A stretch of 64,000 nt of DNA. Source: Corallococcus sp. AS-1-6. GTDB lineage: Bacteria; Myxococcota; Myxococcia; Myxococcales; Myxococcaceae. Made by a program: the position numbers and the translations under genes. A model generated the notes under the pieces. That model had not been told where the DNA came from and searched no databases. It saw nothing but the letters and a program-made list of their open reading frames with translations. The number at the start of each line of letters is the position of its first letter. Within the stretch, counting starts at the first letter, position 1. Below, one piece after another: positions 57,215 to 64,000 of the stretch. The stretch lies in NCBI RefSeq assembly GCF_020037015.1, contig NZ_JAIQDE010000014.1, positions 183,328 through 247,327 of the forward strand. The letters run 5' to 3'.

Positions 57215-58363
57215 ATGGAGCGAAAGACGGACGCGGACGTCCAACCAGCTCGGGCGATCTCTCTCTTCCTGTGCGGCGACGTGATGACCGGCAGGGGCGT
57301 TGATCAGGTCCTGCCCCACCCCGCTCCACCCGGCATCCACGAGTCCTATCTCCAAGACGCCCGGGACTACGTCGCGCTGGCCGAGGAGCACAGCGGCCCC
57401 ATCCGCAAGCCCGTCGGTTTTGGTGAAATCTGGGGTGAAGCGCTCGCCGCACTGGATGCGGCCGCGCCCGACGTCCGGCTCATCAACCTGGAGACAAGCA
57501 TCACCACGAGCGAGCAGTGGTGGCCCGACAAGGGCATCCATTACCGGATGCACCCCGAGAACGCCGCCTGTCTCACGGCGGCCCGGATCGACTGCTGCGC
57601 GCTGGCGAACAACCACGTGCTCGACTGGGGCTACCCGGGGCTGACGGAGACGCTCGCCACGCTCCGAAAGCTGGGAGTCGCCACCGCGGGGCTGGGGGAA
57701 GACCTGGAGGAGGCCCGTCGGCCCGCCTGCCTGGAGGTGGGACCTGGGAGGCGGGTCGTCGTGTTCTCGTGCGGAGACGACAGCAGCGGCATTCCGCCGG
57801 CATGGGCGGCGGGGAGGGACAGGCCGGGCGTGGACCTGCTGCCCGACCTGTCGCTCGCGACGGCGCGGCGTCTGGGCGAACGGGTGGCGTCCATCAAGCG
57901 CAAGGGAGACGTCGTCATCGCCTCCATCCACTGGGGCGGCAACTGGGGCTACACGGTGCCGGAGGTCCGGCGGGCCTTCGCCCATGCGCTCATCGAGGAG
58001 GCCGGCGTGGACGTCGTCCACGGTCACTCCTCGCACCACCCCCGAGGCATCGAAGTCCACCAGGGCAAGCTCATCCTCCACGGGTGCGGTGATTTCCTGA
58101 ACGACTACGAGGGCATCCACGGCCACGAGGACTACCGACCCGACCTGGCCTTGATGTACCTGGCGTCGGTGGACCCGATAAGCGGCCAGCTCGTCAGCCT
58201 GCGCATGCGTCCCATGCAACTGCGTCAACTCCGGCCCCACCGCGCCGCACTGCGAGACGCTGAATGGCTGTGTGGCGTCATGGACCGGGAGGCACGCCGG
58301 CTGGGCCCCCGGACTCGGGTGGTGCTGGAGGGAGAGGAGGCACTCGTCCTCCAGTGGGGATGA
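57215..58363 (+). CDS. CapA-family (PGA_cap) metallophosphatase-fold protein
   Basis: The 382-aa protein belongs to the CapA/PgsA family: FLCGDVMTGRGVD with the metal-site Asp at the start, LINLETSITT, LANNHVLDWGYPGL and IHWGGNWGYTVPE, then VHGHSSHHPRGIEVHQGK. The fold is that of calcineurin-like metallophosphatases. CapA proteins take part in poly-gamma-glutamate capsule formation, but isolated members are widespread and uncharacterised. There is no signal peptide or membrane anchor, unlike Bacillus CapA, so it is probably cytoplasmic. The ATG at 57215 follows AGGGGAAG by about six bases. It is in the same direction as the sulfotransferase gene, 128 bases downstream, and may mark the right edge of the cluster. 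Confidence 0.85.
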   Translation: MERKTDADVQPARAISLFLCGDVMTGRGVDQVLPHPAPPGIHESYLQDARDYVALAEEHSGPIRKPVGFGEIWGEALAALDAAAPDVRLINLETSITTSEQWWPDKGIHYRMHPENAACLTAARIDCCALANNHVLDWGYPGLTETLATLRKLGVATAGLGEDLEEARRPACLEVGPGRRVVVFSCGDDSSGIPPAWAAGRDRPGVDLLPDLSLATARRLGERVASIKRKGDVVIASIHWGGNWGYTVPEVRRAFAHALIEEAGVDVVHGHSSHHPRGIEVHQGKLILHGCGDFLNDYEGIHGHEDYRPDLALMYLASVDPISGQLVSLRMRPMQLRQLRPHRAALRDAEWLCGVMDREARRLGPRTRVVLEGEEALVLQWG

Positions 58364-58510
58364 GCCCCTCTGTGGGCGGCGCGAGGACCAGGCGCCGGGC
58401 GAAGCCGCCCCACCCCGTTGCATCACGGACGTGGCGATTCATCGTTTCCGTGGAGCCTGAGGCCCGCCGCGCATGCCGCGCGGCGTACGGCATGAGCGAG
58501 GAGATGAGTC

Positions 58511-59002
58511 ATGGCACTGCTTCCCATCCGGCGCGCGCGGGAGCTCGCGCGCAGCGAGCAGACGTGGGACCCGTTCGCGCAGATGCACGAGTTGCTCCAT
58601 GGGGAGCCGGCGGCGCTGCTGCGCAGGATGATTCCAGGAGGTGAGGAGGGCTGGGCGCTCACCCCGGACTTCGATGTGAAGGAGACGAAGGACGCCTATG
58701 TCTTCAAGGCGGACCTGCCGGGCATGAAGCAGGAGGACGTGGAGATCTCCGTCACCGGACAGCGGCTGACCATCAGCGGCAAGCGTGAGGAGGAGAAGCG
58801 CGAGGAGGGCGAGCGCTTCTTCACCTACGAGCGCAGCCACGGCAGCTTCAGCCGCACCTTCACGGTGCCGGAGGGTGTGGACGTGGACCACGTCAACGCG
58901 GAGCTGAAGGACGGCGTGCTCACCCTGAACATCCCCAAGCGTCCCGAGGTCCAGCCCAAACGCATCCAGATTGGTGGGGGCGCGACGAAGGGCAAGGCGT
59001 AA
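58511..59002 (+). CDS. Small heat-shock protein (Hsp20 / alpha-crystallin)
   Basis: The 163-aa chaperone has a central alpha-crystallin domain (about 50-140): YVFKADLPGMKQEDVEIS, then LTISGKREEEK, SFSRTFTVPEGVD and AELKDGVLTLNIPK, the family's most conserved strand. A C-terminal I-x-I anchor (RIQIGG) is present for oligomer assembly. It holds unfolding proteins in the cytoplasm without ATP. A strong GAGGAG lies just before the ATG. No CIRCE element is visible upstream. Its relation to the biosynthetic region is probably only positional. Confidence 0.95.
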   Translation: MALLPIRRARELARSEQTWDPFAQMHELLHGEPAALLRRMIPGGEEGWALTPDFDVKETKDAYVFKADLPGMKQEDVEISVTGQRLTISGKREEEKREEGERFFTYERSHGSFSRTFTVPEGVDVDHVNAELKDGVLTLNIPKRPEVQPKRIQIGGGATKGKA

Positions 59003-59041
59003 GCGGCCCGACATCCCCGTCCGCCTTCAAGGCACGCCAAC

Positions 59042-59068
59042 ACGCCCGTGCGACCTCCGCACGGGTGT
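59042..59068. terminator. GC-rich hairpin after the small heat-shock gene
   Basis: CCCGTGCG (59045-59052) pairs exactly with CGCACGGG (59058-59065) around the loop ACCTC, and the stem can be extended by three more pairs including one G-U. It lies 40 bases past the stop and is a likely terminator, though it lacks a T tail. Confidence 0.45.
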
Positions 59069-59148
59069 CCAGGGCGGCTGGCATTGCCAACCCTCCTTAC
59101 CGCACCGCGCCCGCCACGGGCGCGGGTACCAGCGGTCCGGAGGCGACG

Positions 59149-60576
59149 ATGACGGGCATGAGGGCGTGGGTCATCACGGGGTGGGGGCTGGGCGTGGCGC
59201 TGGCCACGGGGTGTGGTCTGGAGCCCGTGGAGACGGCCCGGGCCCAGAATTCTGAGGCCTCGTTGGACACGCGGCATGCCGGGGGCCAGACGCGCTGGGT
59301 GCGCCGGGGCGTGGGCTCACCGGGAGGTAACGTCCTGCCGGGTGACGTCACCACGGACCGGGACGGCGCCAACATCGTCGTCGGCACGTACGAAGGTGCA
59401 CCGGACTTCGGCGGCGGCGCGCTGCCCGCGGTCGCCGCGGAGTCCGGGCACAACGCCTTCATCGTGAAGTACGCGCGTGACGGGCGGCTGCTCTGGTCCC
59501 ACGGCTATGGCGCGGCGGAGGGAGCCCTCTTCCCGGACACCTATTTCGAGGTCGCCGCCACGGACCATCAGCGCAACATCACCGTGCGAGGAAACACCTC
59601 CCACCCGGTGGTGCTCGGAGGCGTCACGGTGACGGGCTTCTTCCTGGCGCAGTTCACGCGCGACGGAGAGGTGCGCTGGGTGCGGAACCTGCGAGGCAAC
59701 TACGACGGGGCGCCCGGGCTGACCGTCGACAGCAAGGACCAGGTCATCCTCGCGGGCGCCGTGGAGGGGCCAGCGGACTTCGGCGGAGGCCCGCGCAGCA
59801 CGGGGCCTGTCTCCGCCTTCCTGGTGAAATACACCCGCGACGGGGCCTGGCTGTGGGACCGCGTCTTCGCCTCGCCGGCGACCGCCTTCCTGGGGGGCGT
59901 CGCCACGGACGAGCAGGACGACCTCTACATCGCCGGCTCCTTCGATGAAGCGACGGACTTTGGAGGCGGCGCGCTGCGGCCGTCCGCGCCGGGCGTGGAG
60001 ACGGCCGTGGTGGCCCGCTTCAGCGCGTCAGGGCGGCATGTCTGGTCGCGCACGCTCAAGGGCGCGACCGCCCTCACCCGGTTCAACGACATCGCGGTGC
60101 ACGGCAACCGAGTGATGCCGGTGGGCCGGTTCACAGGCCGCTTCAAGTTCGACGGGCGCACGTTCATCGGGCGCGCGGTGGGCAGCACGGGCATGGTGCT
60201 CGCGATGACGCGCGACGGAGACGACCGCTGGGGCCACAAGCTGGGCTGGCTCGTCTCCCAGGTGCGCTCCGACCACGAGGATCGCGTCACGGTGCTCGGC
60301 ACGGCCATGCCGGGAGACAACGTGGGCTCGGGCCCACTGCCACCGGAGTCCTCCCTGTACGCCTTCGTCAACAAGTACGACCGGGTGGAGGGAGCGCGCG
60401 ACTGGGTGCGCACCTTCCCGGAGGAGACCACGCTCTTCACGGGCCTGGGCGTCTCGCGCGAGGGAGAGGTCGCCGTGACAGGAGGCTTCCGTGGCCCGGT
60501 GGACTTCGGCACGGGGACGCTCCAGCCCACCACTCCGGACACCTTCGATCCGTTCCTCTTGAGTTTGTATCCATGA
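59149..60576 (+). CDS. Lipoprotein with propeller-like (SBBP-type) repeats
   Basis: The 475-aa protein has a type II signal peptide ending at ALATGCG. The mature part is made of about seven repeats of 50-60 residues, each with a DFGGG turn (YEGAPDFGGGAL, VEGPADFGGGPR, FDEATDFGGGAL, FRGPVDFGTGTL) followed by a strand such as FIVKYARDG or FLVKYTRDG. This is the layout of SBBP-repeat beta-propellers common in myxobacterial lipoproteins. It is probably on the cell surface or in the periplasm; the function is unknown. The ATG at 59149 has GGAGG five bases upstream. The 3' end is overlapped by 140 bases by the opposite-strand membrane protein gene. Confidence 0.82.
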   Translation: MTGMRAWVITGWGLGVALATGCGLEPVETARAQNSEASLDTRHAGGQTRWVRRGVGSPGGNVLPGDVTTDRDGANIVVGTYEGAPDFGGGALPAVAAESGHNAFIVKYARDGRLLWSHGYGAAEGALFPDTYFEVAATDHQRNITVRGNTSHPVVLGGVTVTGFFLAQFTRDGEVRWVRNLRGNYDGAPGLTVDSKDQVILAGAVEGPADFGGGPRSTGPVSAFLVKYTRDGAWLWDRVFASPATAFLGGVATDEQDDLYIAGSFDEATDFGGGALRPSAPGVETAVVARFSASGRHVWSRTLKGATALTRFNDIAVHGNRVMPVGRFTGRFKFDGRTFIGRAVGSTGMVLAMTRDGDDRWGHKLGWLVSQVRSDHEDRVTVLGTAMPGDNVGSGPLPPESSLYAFVNKYDRVEGARDWVRTFPEETTLFTGLGVSREGEVAVTGGFRGPVDFGTGTLQPTTPDTFDPFLLSLYP

Positions 60577-61633
60577 GACCCCTCAAACGGGAAGCTACTC
60601 GCAGGTTGTCGTTAGCGTTGTTGGCGTGAGCCTCGGGTTTGATCAGCGTCTTTTCGGAGGACTTGAAGAGGTTCGCCATCACCTTGTCCATGGTCGCGCC
60701 CAGGACCCGGTCACCGGAGAAGCCTGCGGCAAGAGCGATGCAACCCATGAGGAACGGTGTGGGACTCTGCGTGACATAAGCACTTCCGGACCTGACCAGG
60801 AGGTAGAAGAAGGCGGCGGTAAAGCCTCCCAGTGCCGGCTTGGCGAACAGGTAATAGATGAAGTACCGCGTCGTGGGACCCACGGACAGGATGAAGGGGT
60901 CCTTCGTCATCATGTTGGAGATGATAGCGCCGCCTGCCCCCAGCAGAATGAAGAGCAGGATGTTGCCGCTGGAACCGTAGTTGAAATAGTTCCAGTAGAA
61001 AGGCAGGGCCACGCCGAAGATGAGCACCAGCAGCACCGCGCTCATCACCTGGATGAGTGTATTCATCGCAAGCATCCAGAATCCCTTATCCACTTGTTCG
61101 TTGATGAGCCGGAGGGCGCCTTGCAGGACGTCCCGGCCGGGAGTGGACACTGGATGACGGGGGAATAGTACGTCCTCGTAGCGCTTCTTCTGGGCGGGGT
61201 CCTTCACCTTGCGCTCGAAGCGATCCTGGATGCTCAGGGCGCGTTCCTTGAGCATGGATTCGGGGAGGATCTGCAGCAACATCGCATCCACTTCATGCAC
61301 GAGCTGCCAGAAGCAGAAGGGCCGCCTCCAGCGACGATCGATGCTTCTTTGGGCCTGCGTCAATCGCTGGACGCACTGCAGAAGGATGAATGACTGCTCC
61401 TCGGTCAACGGGTGCTGCCGACAGGCCAACCGGATGGCACACAGTTGGAGCTGGGAGACACGTGTCTCCAGTTCGTCCCAAAGCATCTGCGTGGTGGAGA
61501 GCAGCCAGAAGTGCTTCCCATGCTGCTTCATCTGGACATTCCTGAGCAGCGACGAGATCTGACTTATGACGTCTGGCGTCCCGGGCGCATACCTCAAGGC
61601 GTCTTGGGTCGAGGGTTCATATTTCGCGTCCAT
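60437..61633 (-). CDS. Multi-pass membrane protein of unknown function
   Basis: The 398-aa protein (start chosen at 61633, MDAKYEPST) has an N-terminal cytoplasmic half of about 200 residues rich in Gln, Arg and Leu helices, then about four membrane segments (GFWMLAMNTLIQVMSAVLL; ILLFILLGAGGAIIS; YFIYYLFAKPALGGFTAAFF; FLMGCIALAAGFSGD). The natural end appears near ANNANDN. After that the frame runs on for about 50 Pro/Arg-rich residues antisense to the end of the lipoprotein gene, so the stop may have been lost or the overlap may be real. I recognise no family. It is divergent from the P-loop ATPase gene with 155 bases between, and the two share a somewhat lower GC content than the neighbouring DNA. 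Confidence 0.7.
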   Translation of the reverse strand: MDAKYEPSTQDALRYAPGTPDVISQISSLLRNVQMKQHGKHFWLLSTTQMLWDELETRVSQLQLCAIRLACRQHPLTEEQSFILLQCVQRLTQAQRSIDRRWRRPFCFWQLVHEVDAMLLQILPESMLKERALSIQDRFERKVKDPAQKKRYEDVLFPRHPVSTPGRDVLQGALRLINEQVDKGFWMLAMNTLIQVMSAVLLVLIFGVALPFYWNYFNYGSSGNILLFILLGAGGAIISNMMTKDPFILSVGPTTRYFIYYLFAKPALGGFTAAFFYLLVRSGSAYVTQSPTPFLMGCIALAAGFSGDRVLGATMDKVMANLFKSSEKTLIKPEAHANNANDNLRVASRLRGLMDTNSRGTDRRCPEWWAGASPCRSPPGHGSLLSRRPLPRARRPGP

Positions 61634-61788
61634 GCAAGCTGAGTATCCACTGGCTTCGGTCAGGGGAACCCGCCGTTCCGCCAGCGTTCCTGGCAGGGAA
61701 CGCATGGGTATTCCAACTCCGGCCGTTCCTCGCTTCGCCCAACTCCTCGTCTGGCTCACAGGGCTGCACCACCTGCCATGATTACGCC

Positions 61789-63954
61789 ATGGCACCGCAC
61801 ACGAAGACAGAACACACGCCACGGTTGTTCAGCCCCAAACCCATCCCCGAGGCCAAGGCCTACCAATGGAGCGAGCTTCTGCCCCCAACACAGGATGCCC
61901 TCCGTGATCTCATCGCGTGGCTGAGTGCCGCCTGCGACAGCAGTACCCAGCCCCTCCGCGACACCAGCAAACACCGCCATGACACCAGCGCCCAACCCAA
62001 CCAGGATGAACACCTCTCCACCAGCCTTCTCATTTCCGGCGAACGCGGTACTGGAAAGACCACCGTCCTGCTCAGCGCCGCACAGGCGCTCCAGGACTGG
62101 CGGACCTTTCTCTACGGGAGTCGCAAGCTGGAGGACGTAAAGCCGGAGCTGGATCCTCTGGCGCAGCTCTTCCAGGACATCGAAAAGCGCGTCATCTGGT
62201 TGGATCCACTCGATCTGGAGCCGCTTCACGCGGATGCCAACCTGCTGGCAACCTTTCTGGTCCGCGTGAGCGCCGCGCTCGGCCAGTCCGAAAGCGGCGG
62301 ATCCGTTCACGGGGTCACTTCGTCGTCGCACTCCTCCCTCCTCGAGGAGAGTGCTGAGGAGGCATGGGGCCAGTTGGACCGGCTCGTCCAGGACGCCACC
62401 CTCATGTGGGAGGCCATCCGGTCCACGGATGACCGCACACGCGCGGATCTGCAGATCAAGTCGTCCGGCACCTTCACGGGCTTCCAGCAACACTTCCGCA
62501 TGGCCATGGAGGAGGTGTCCCGCACACTGTCGATCCCCCGCTTCGGTTCCGCGGGCGGCCCGCAGGTGCTCCTAGTGCTCCCCATCGACAATGTGGACCG
62601 GAGCATCGATCACCTCTACAGCATCGTGAAGCTCACCCGGATGGTCTCCAGCCGAAGGATCTGGTTCGTCCTGGCGGCTGGCGCGGAGGAGTTCCAGCTC
62701 TTCATGGAGCGCTCCTTCCAGAAGGAACTCATCACCTTGGGCCAGACAGGCATTGGCGCAAGCGGGGAAGCGGAATCAATCGCCATTGCCCGTCGCCAAG
62801 CCGCCACCACGCTCCGCAGAGCACTCCCTCCCAGCTATCGGATCGAACTCGACACCGTCAGCCCGGATCGCGCTTGGTGGTATCCATACGGTCCCGGCGA
62901 TCAGACACATGACTCTGATGCGCGGCCGAGCCTCCATAAGCTGCTGGATGGGCTCAAACTGCCACATAGGAAAGAGTCCAGCCGAGGGGAACAACTGGAG
63001 CACTTCTCCGCGCTTTTCGATATCCACAAACGGCTCGATGGCGAGGTGTCAAAAGCATACCACGAGTCCCTCCAGGTCAATGAGCAAGACATCCACCTCA
63101 GGGAAAAGAGCAAGGATGCAGACCGAAGCCAGGAAGAACAGTCCCCGACCCCTCAAGAAGGCCAGAAAATAGAGGCGCCTGTTCTCACGTACGCAGCCAG
63201 GCTGGCGCTTTCAATCCCAGCGCGCACCCTGCAAGACCTCTGGCACGCCCTCTACCGCGAGTGGCGGCGCCAGGAAGACGATGGGGGCGAGGCGGGGGAT
63301 GGGGCAGTCACGGTGGCGACCCTCATGCTTCGCCGTGCCATTGACGAGAGCGACTTGCCAGCCTGGGCAAGCGAGCAGTTGCATAACCGCATCATCCGGC
63401 GGAACAACCGGCACAAGATCTTCCTGGATCTCACCGGGCAACCCGTTCGCAAGGACAAACGCACCACCCTGGCGGACGTGGTGGAGTGGCCCCGCTGGGA
63501 GGAAGAGGAGGTACGGCTGGATGGCAGTCGCAATTGGAAGAAGGACCTGTCCAGCAGCAGGGTGTTGAGCCGTCAACTCCACCTGCGCCGCTTCGGCGAC
63601 CTCATCCTTAGGCTGGACGACCTCGAATCGCCCGGTCGCTCCGTCCCGCTCCCTCCGGATGTCGCGGGCTGGTTCATGCTCCTGCACGACGTGCTGATGT
63701 TGTCGGAGGAGGAGGAGCCCCGGGTCCTGGTCGAAACCGCGAGCGCCCAGGAGATGACTCCCGACCTCGTGGTGACACTGCATGAGCTCTGGGTGGAGCA
63801 CTCCGCTCTCGAACCCCACGTGCAGATTGAGTTTCCATGGACTCTTCCCAGATGGGAGACCTACTTCGACTTCATGCTCTTCACCGTGCAGTGGAGAGGT
63901 CGTGTCAATTGGAGTGGAAACGCGTCAGGCGGCGCGACGAGTTCCCTGCGGTAG
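61789..63954 (+). CDS. Large P-loop ATPase of unknown function
   Basis: The 721-aa protein has a Walker A at about residues 83-91 (SGERGTGKTT) and a Walker B around VLLVLPIDNVD (about 263-273), followed by a sensor-like WFVLAAGAEEF strand, as in AAA/STAND-type ATPases. A long charged linker rich in Gln, Glu and Lys (about 430-475) joins it to a C-terminal helical region with no recognised domain (RRNNRHKIFLDLTG, RSVPLPPDVAGWF). No signal peptide or membrane segment is seen. Its start at 61789 faces the membrane-protein gene. ATPase-plus-membrane-protein pairs of this kind occur among bacterial defence and signalling systems, but nothing here proves such a role. The last 30 bases overlap the end of an opposite-strand gene. 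Confidence 0.75.
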   Translation: MAPHTKTEHTPRLFSPKPIPEAKAYQWSELLPPTQDALRDLIAWLSAACDSSTQPLRDTSKHRHDTSAQPNQDEHLSTSLLISGERGTGKTTVLLSAAQALQDWRTFLYGSRKLEDVKPELDPLAQLFQDIEKRVIWLDPLDLEPLHADANLLATFLVRVSAALGQSESGGSVHGVTSSSHSSLLEESAEEAWGQLDRLVQDATLMWEAIRSTDDRTRADLQIKSSGTFTGFQQHFRMAMEEVSRTLSIPRFGSAGGPQVLLVLPIDNVDRSIDHLYSIVKLTRMVSSRRIWFVLAAGAEEFQLFMERSFQKELITLGQTGIGASGEAESIAIARRQAATTLRRALPPSYRIELDTVSPDRAWWYPYGPGDQTHDSDARPSLHKLLDGLKLPHRKESSRGEQLEHFSALFDIHKRLDGEVSKAYHESLQVNEQDIHLREKSKDADRSQEEQSPTPQEGQKIEAPVLTYAARLALSIPARTLQDLWHALYREWRRQEDDGGEAGDGAVTVATLMLRRAIDESDLPAWASEQLHNRIIRRNNRHKIFLDLTGQPVRKDKRTTLADVVEWPRWEEEEVRLDGSRNWKKDLSSSRVLSRQLHLRRFGDLILRLDDLESPGRSVPLPPDVAGWFMLLHDVLMLSEEEEPRVLVETASAQEMTPDLVVTLHELWVEHSALEPHVQIEFPWTLPRWETYFDFMLFTVQWRGRVNWSGNASGGATSSLR

Positions 63955-64000
63955 CATGACGAGGTTGCCGTCCTCGTAGGTGCGGCCAGCGAGTACGTCT
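63925..64000 (-). CDS. C-terminal end of a minus-strand gene, cut by the window edge
   Basis: Read on the minus strand, the last 76 bases give an open frame ending DVLAGRTYEDGNLVMLP plus a short basic tail and a TGA at 63925-63927. The composition looks like real protein, but 24 residues are too few to name a family. Confidence 0.35.
   Translation of the reverse strand, partial: DVLAGRTYEDGNLVMLPQGTRRAA

Noticed and set aside
57215..58363. CapA-like protein as evidence of a poly-gamma-glutamate capsule locus
   Set aside because: No capB or capC genes are present and the protein has no membrane anchor.

Overview
The window is very GC-rich, densely packed DNA. It looks like the genome of a myxobacterium, most likely of the Myxococcus/Corallococcus type. 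The signs are a DUF2381 (TIGR02268) protein, a family known mainly from Myxococcus, translationally coupled to a transmembrane Ser/Thr kinase; a lipoprotein nuclease toxin with its immunity gene; and a 30-kb hybrid NRPS-PKS locus. The genus is inferred from gene content only.

Left flank (1-11.3 kb). This is housekeeping and accessory DNA: a membrane-protein tail, a phosphoribosyltransferase, a two-CBS protein, a broken DUF4091 gene, a YCII/DGPF protein, a kinase-like protein that lacks the catalytic Asp, a kinase/DUF2381 pair, the remnant of a CusA-type RND pump, and a toxin/immunity pair (Tox-REase-5 lipoprotein with Imm52). Two genes here carry internal deletions with frameshifts, so the flank is decaying or rearranging.

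Biosynthetic region (about 11.5-58.4 kb). The core is two overlapping genes. The first (6003 aa) reads FAAL-ACP followed by five C-A-PCP modules. The second (4094 aa) reads KS-AT-KR-ACP, two C-A-PCP modules and a terminal C domain. There is no thioesterase and no epimerisation domain. Specificity residues read from the A domains suggest aromatic, Val, Asn, unassigned and aromatic, then one malonate-derived beta-hydroxy unit, then unassigned and aromatic. The expected product is therefore an N-acylated peptide with a statine-like gamma-amino-beta-hydroxy unit. Around the core lie two related GT1 glycosyltransferases, a SAM methyltransferase, a beta-propeller protein, a PvdQ/aculeacin-type N-acyl acylase, an Asp/Glu racemase, an Asp/Asn beta-hydroxylase, a sulfotransferase, a nucleotidyltransferase-like protein and a CapA-like protein. 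Glycosylation, sulfation, Asn hydroxylation and possibly later removal of the fatty acid are plausible. I cannot match this layout to a compound I know.

An arsenic-resistance locus (arsA on +; arsR-acr3-arsC on -) sits inside the region, between the NRPS-PKS and the right-hand tailoring genes. It has its own likely ArsR operator and a structured intergenic segment after the NRPS-PKS stop.

Right flank (58.5-64 kb). This holds a small heat-shock protein, a lipoprotein with propeller-like repeats, and a divergent pair made of a multi-pass membrane protein and a large P-loop ATPase, both of unknown function. The window ends inside another minus-strand gene. No tRNA, rRNA, CRISPR array or insertion sequence was recognised.
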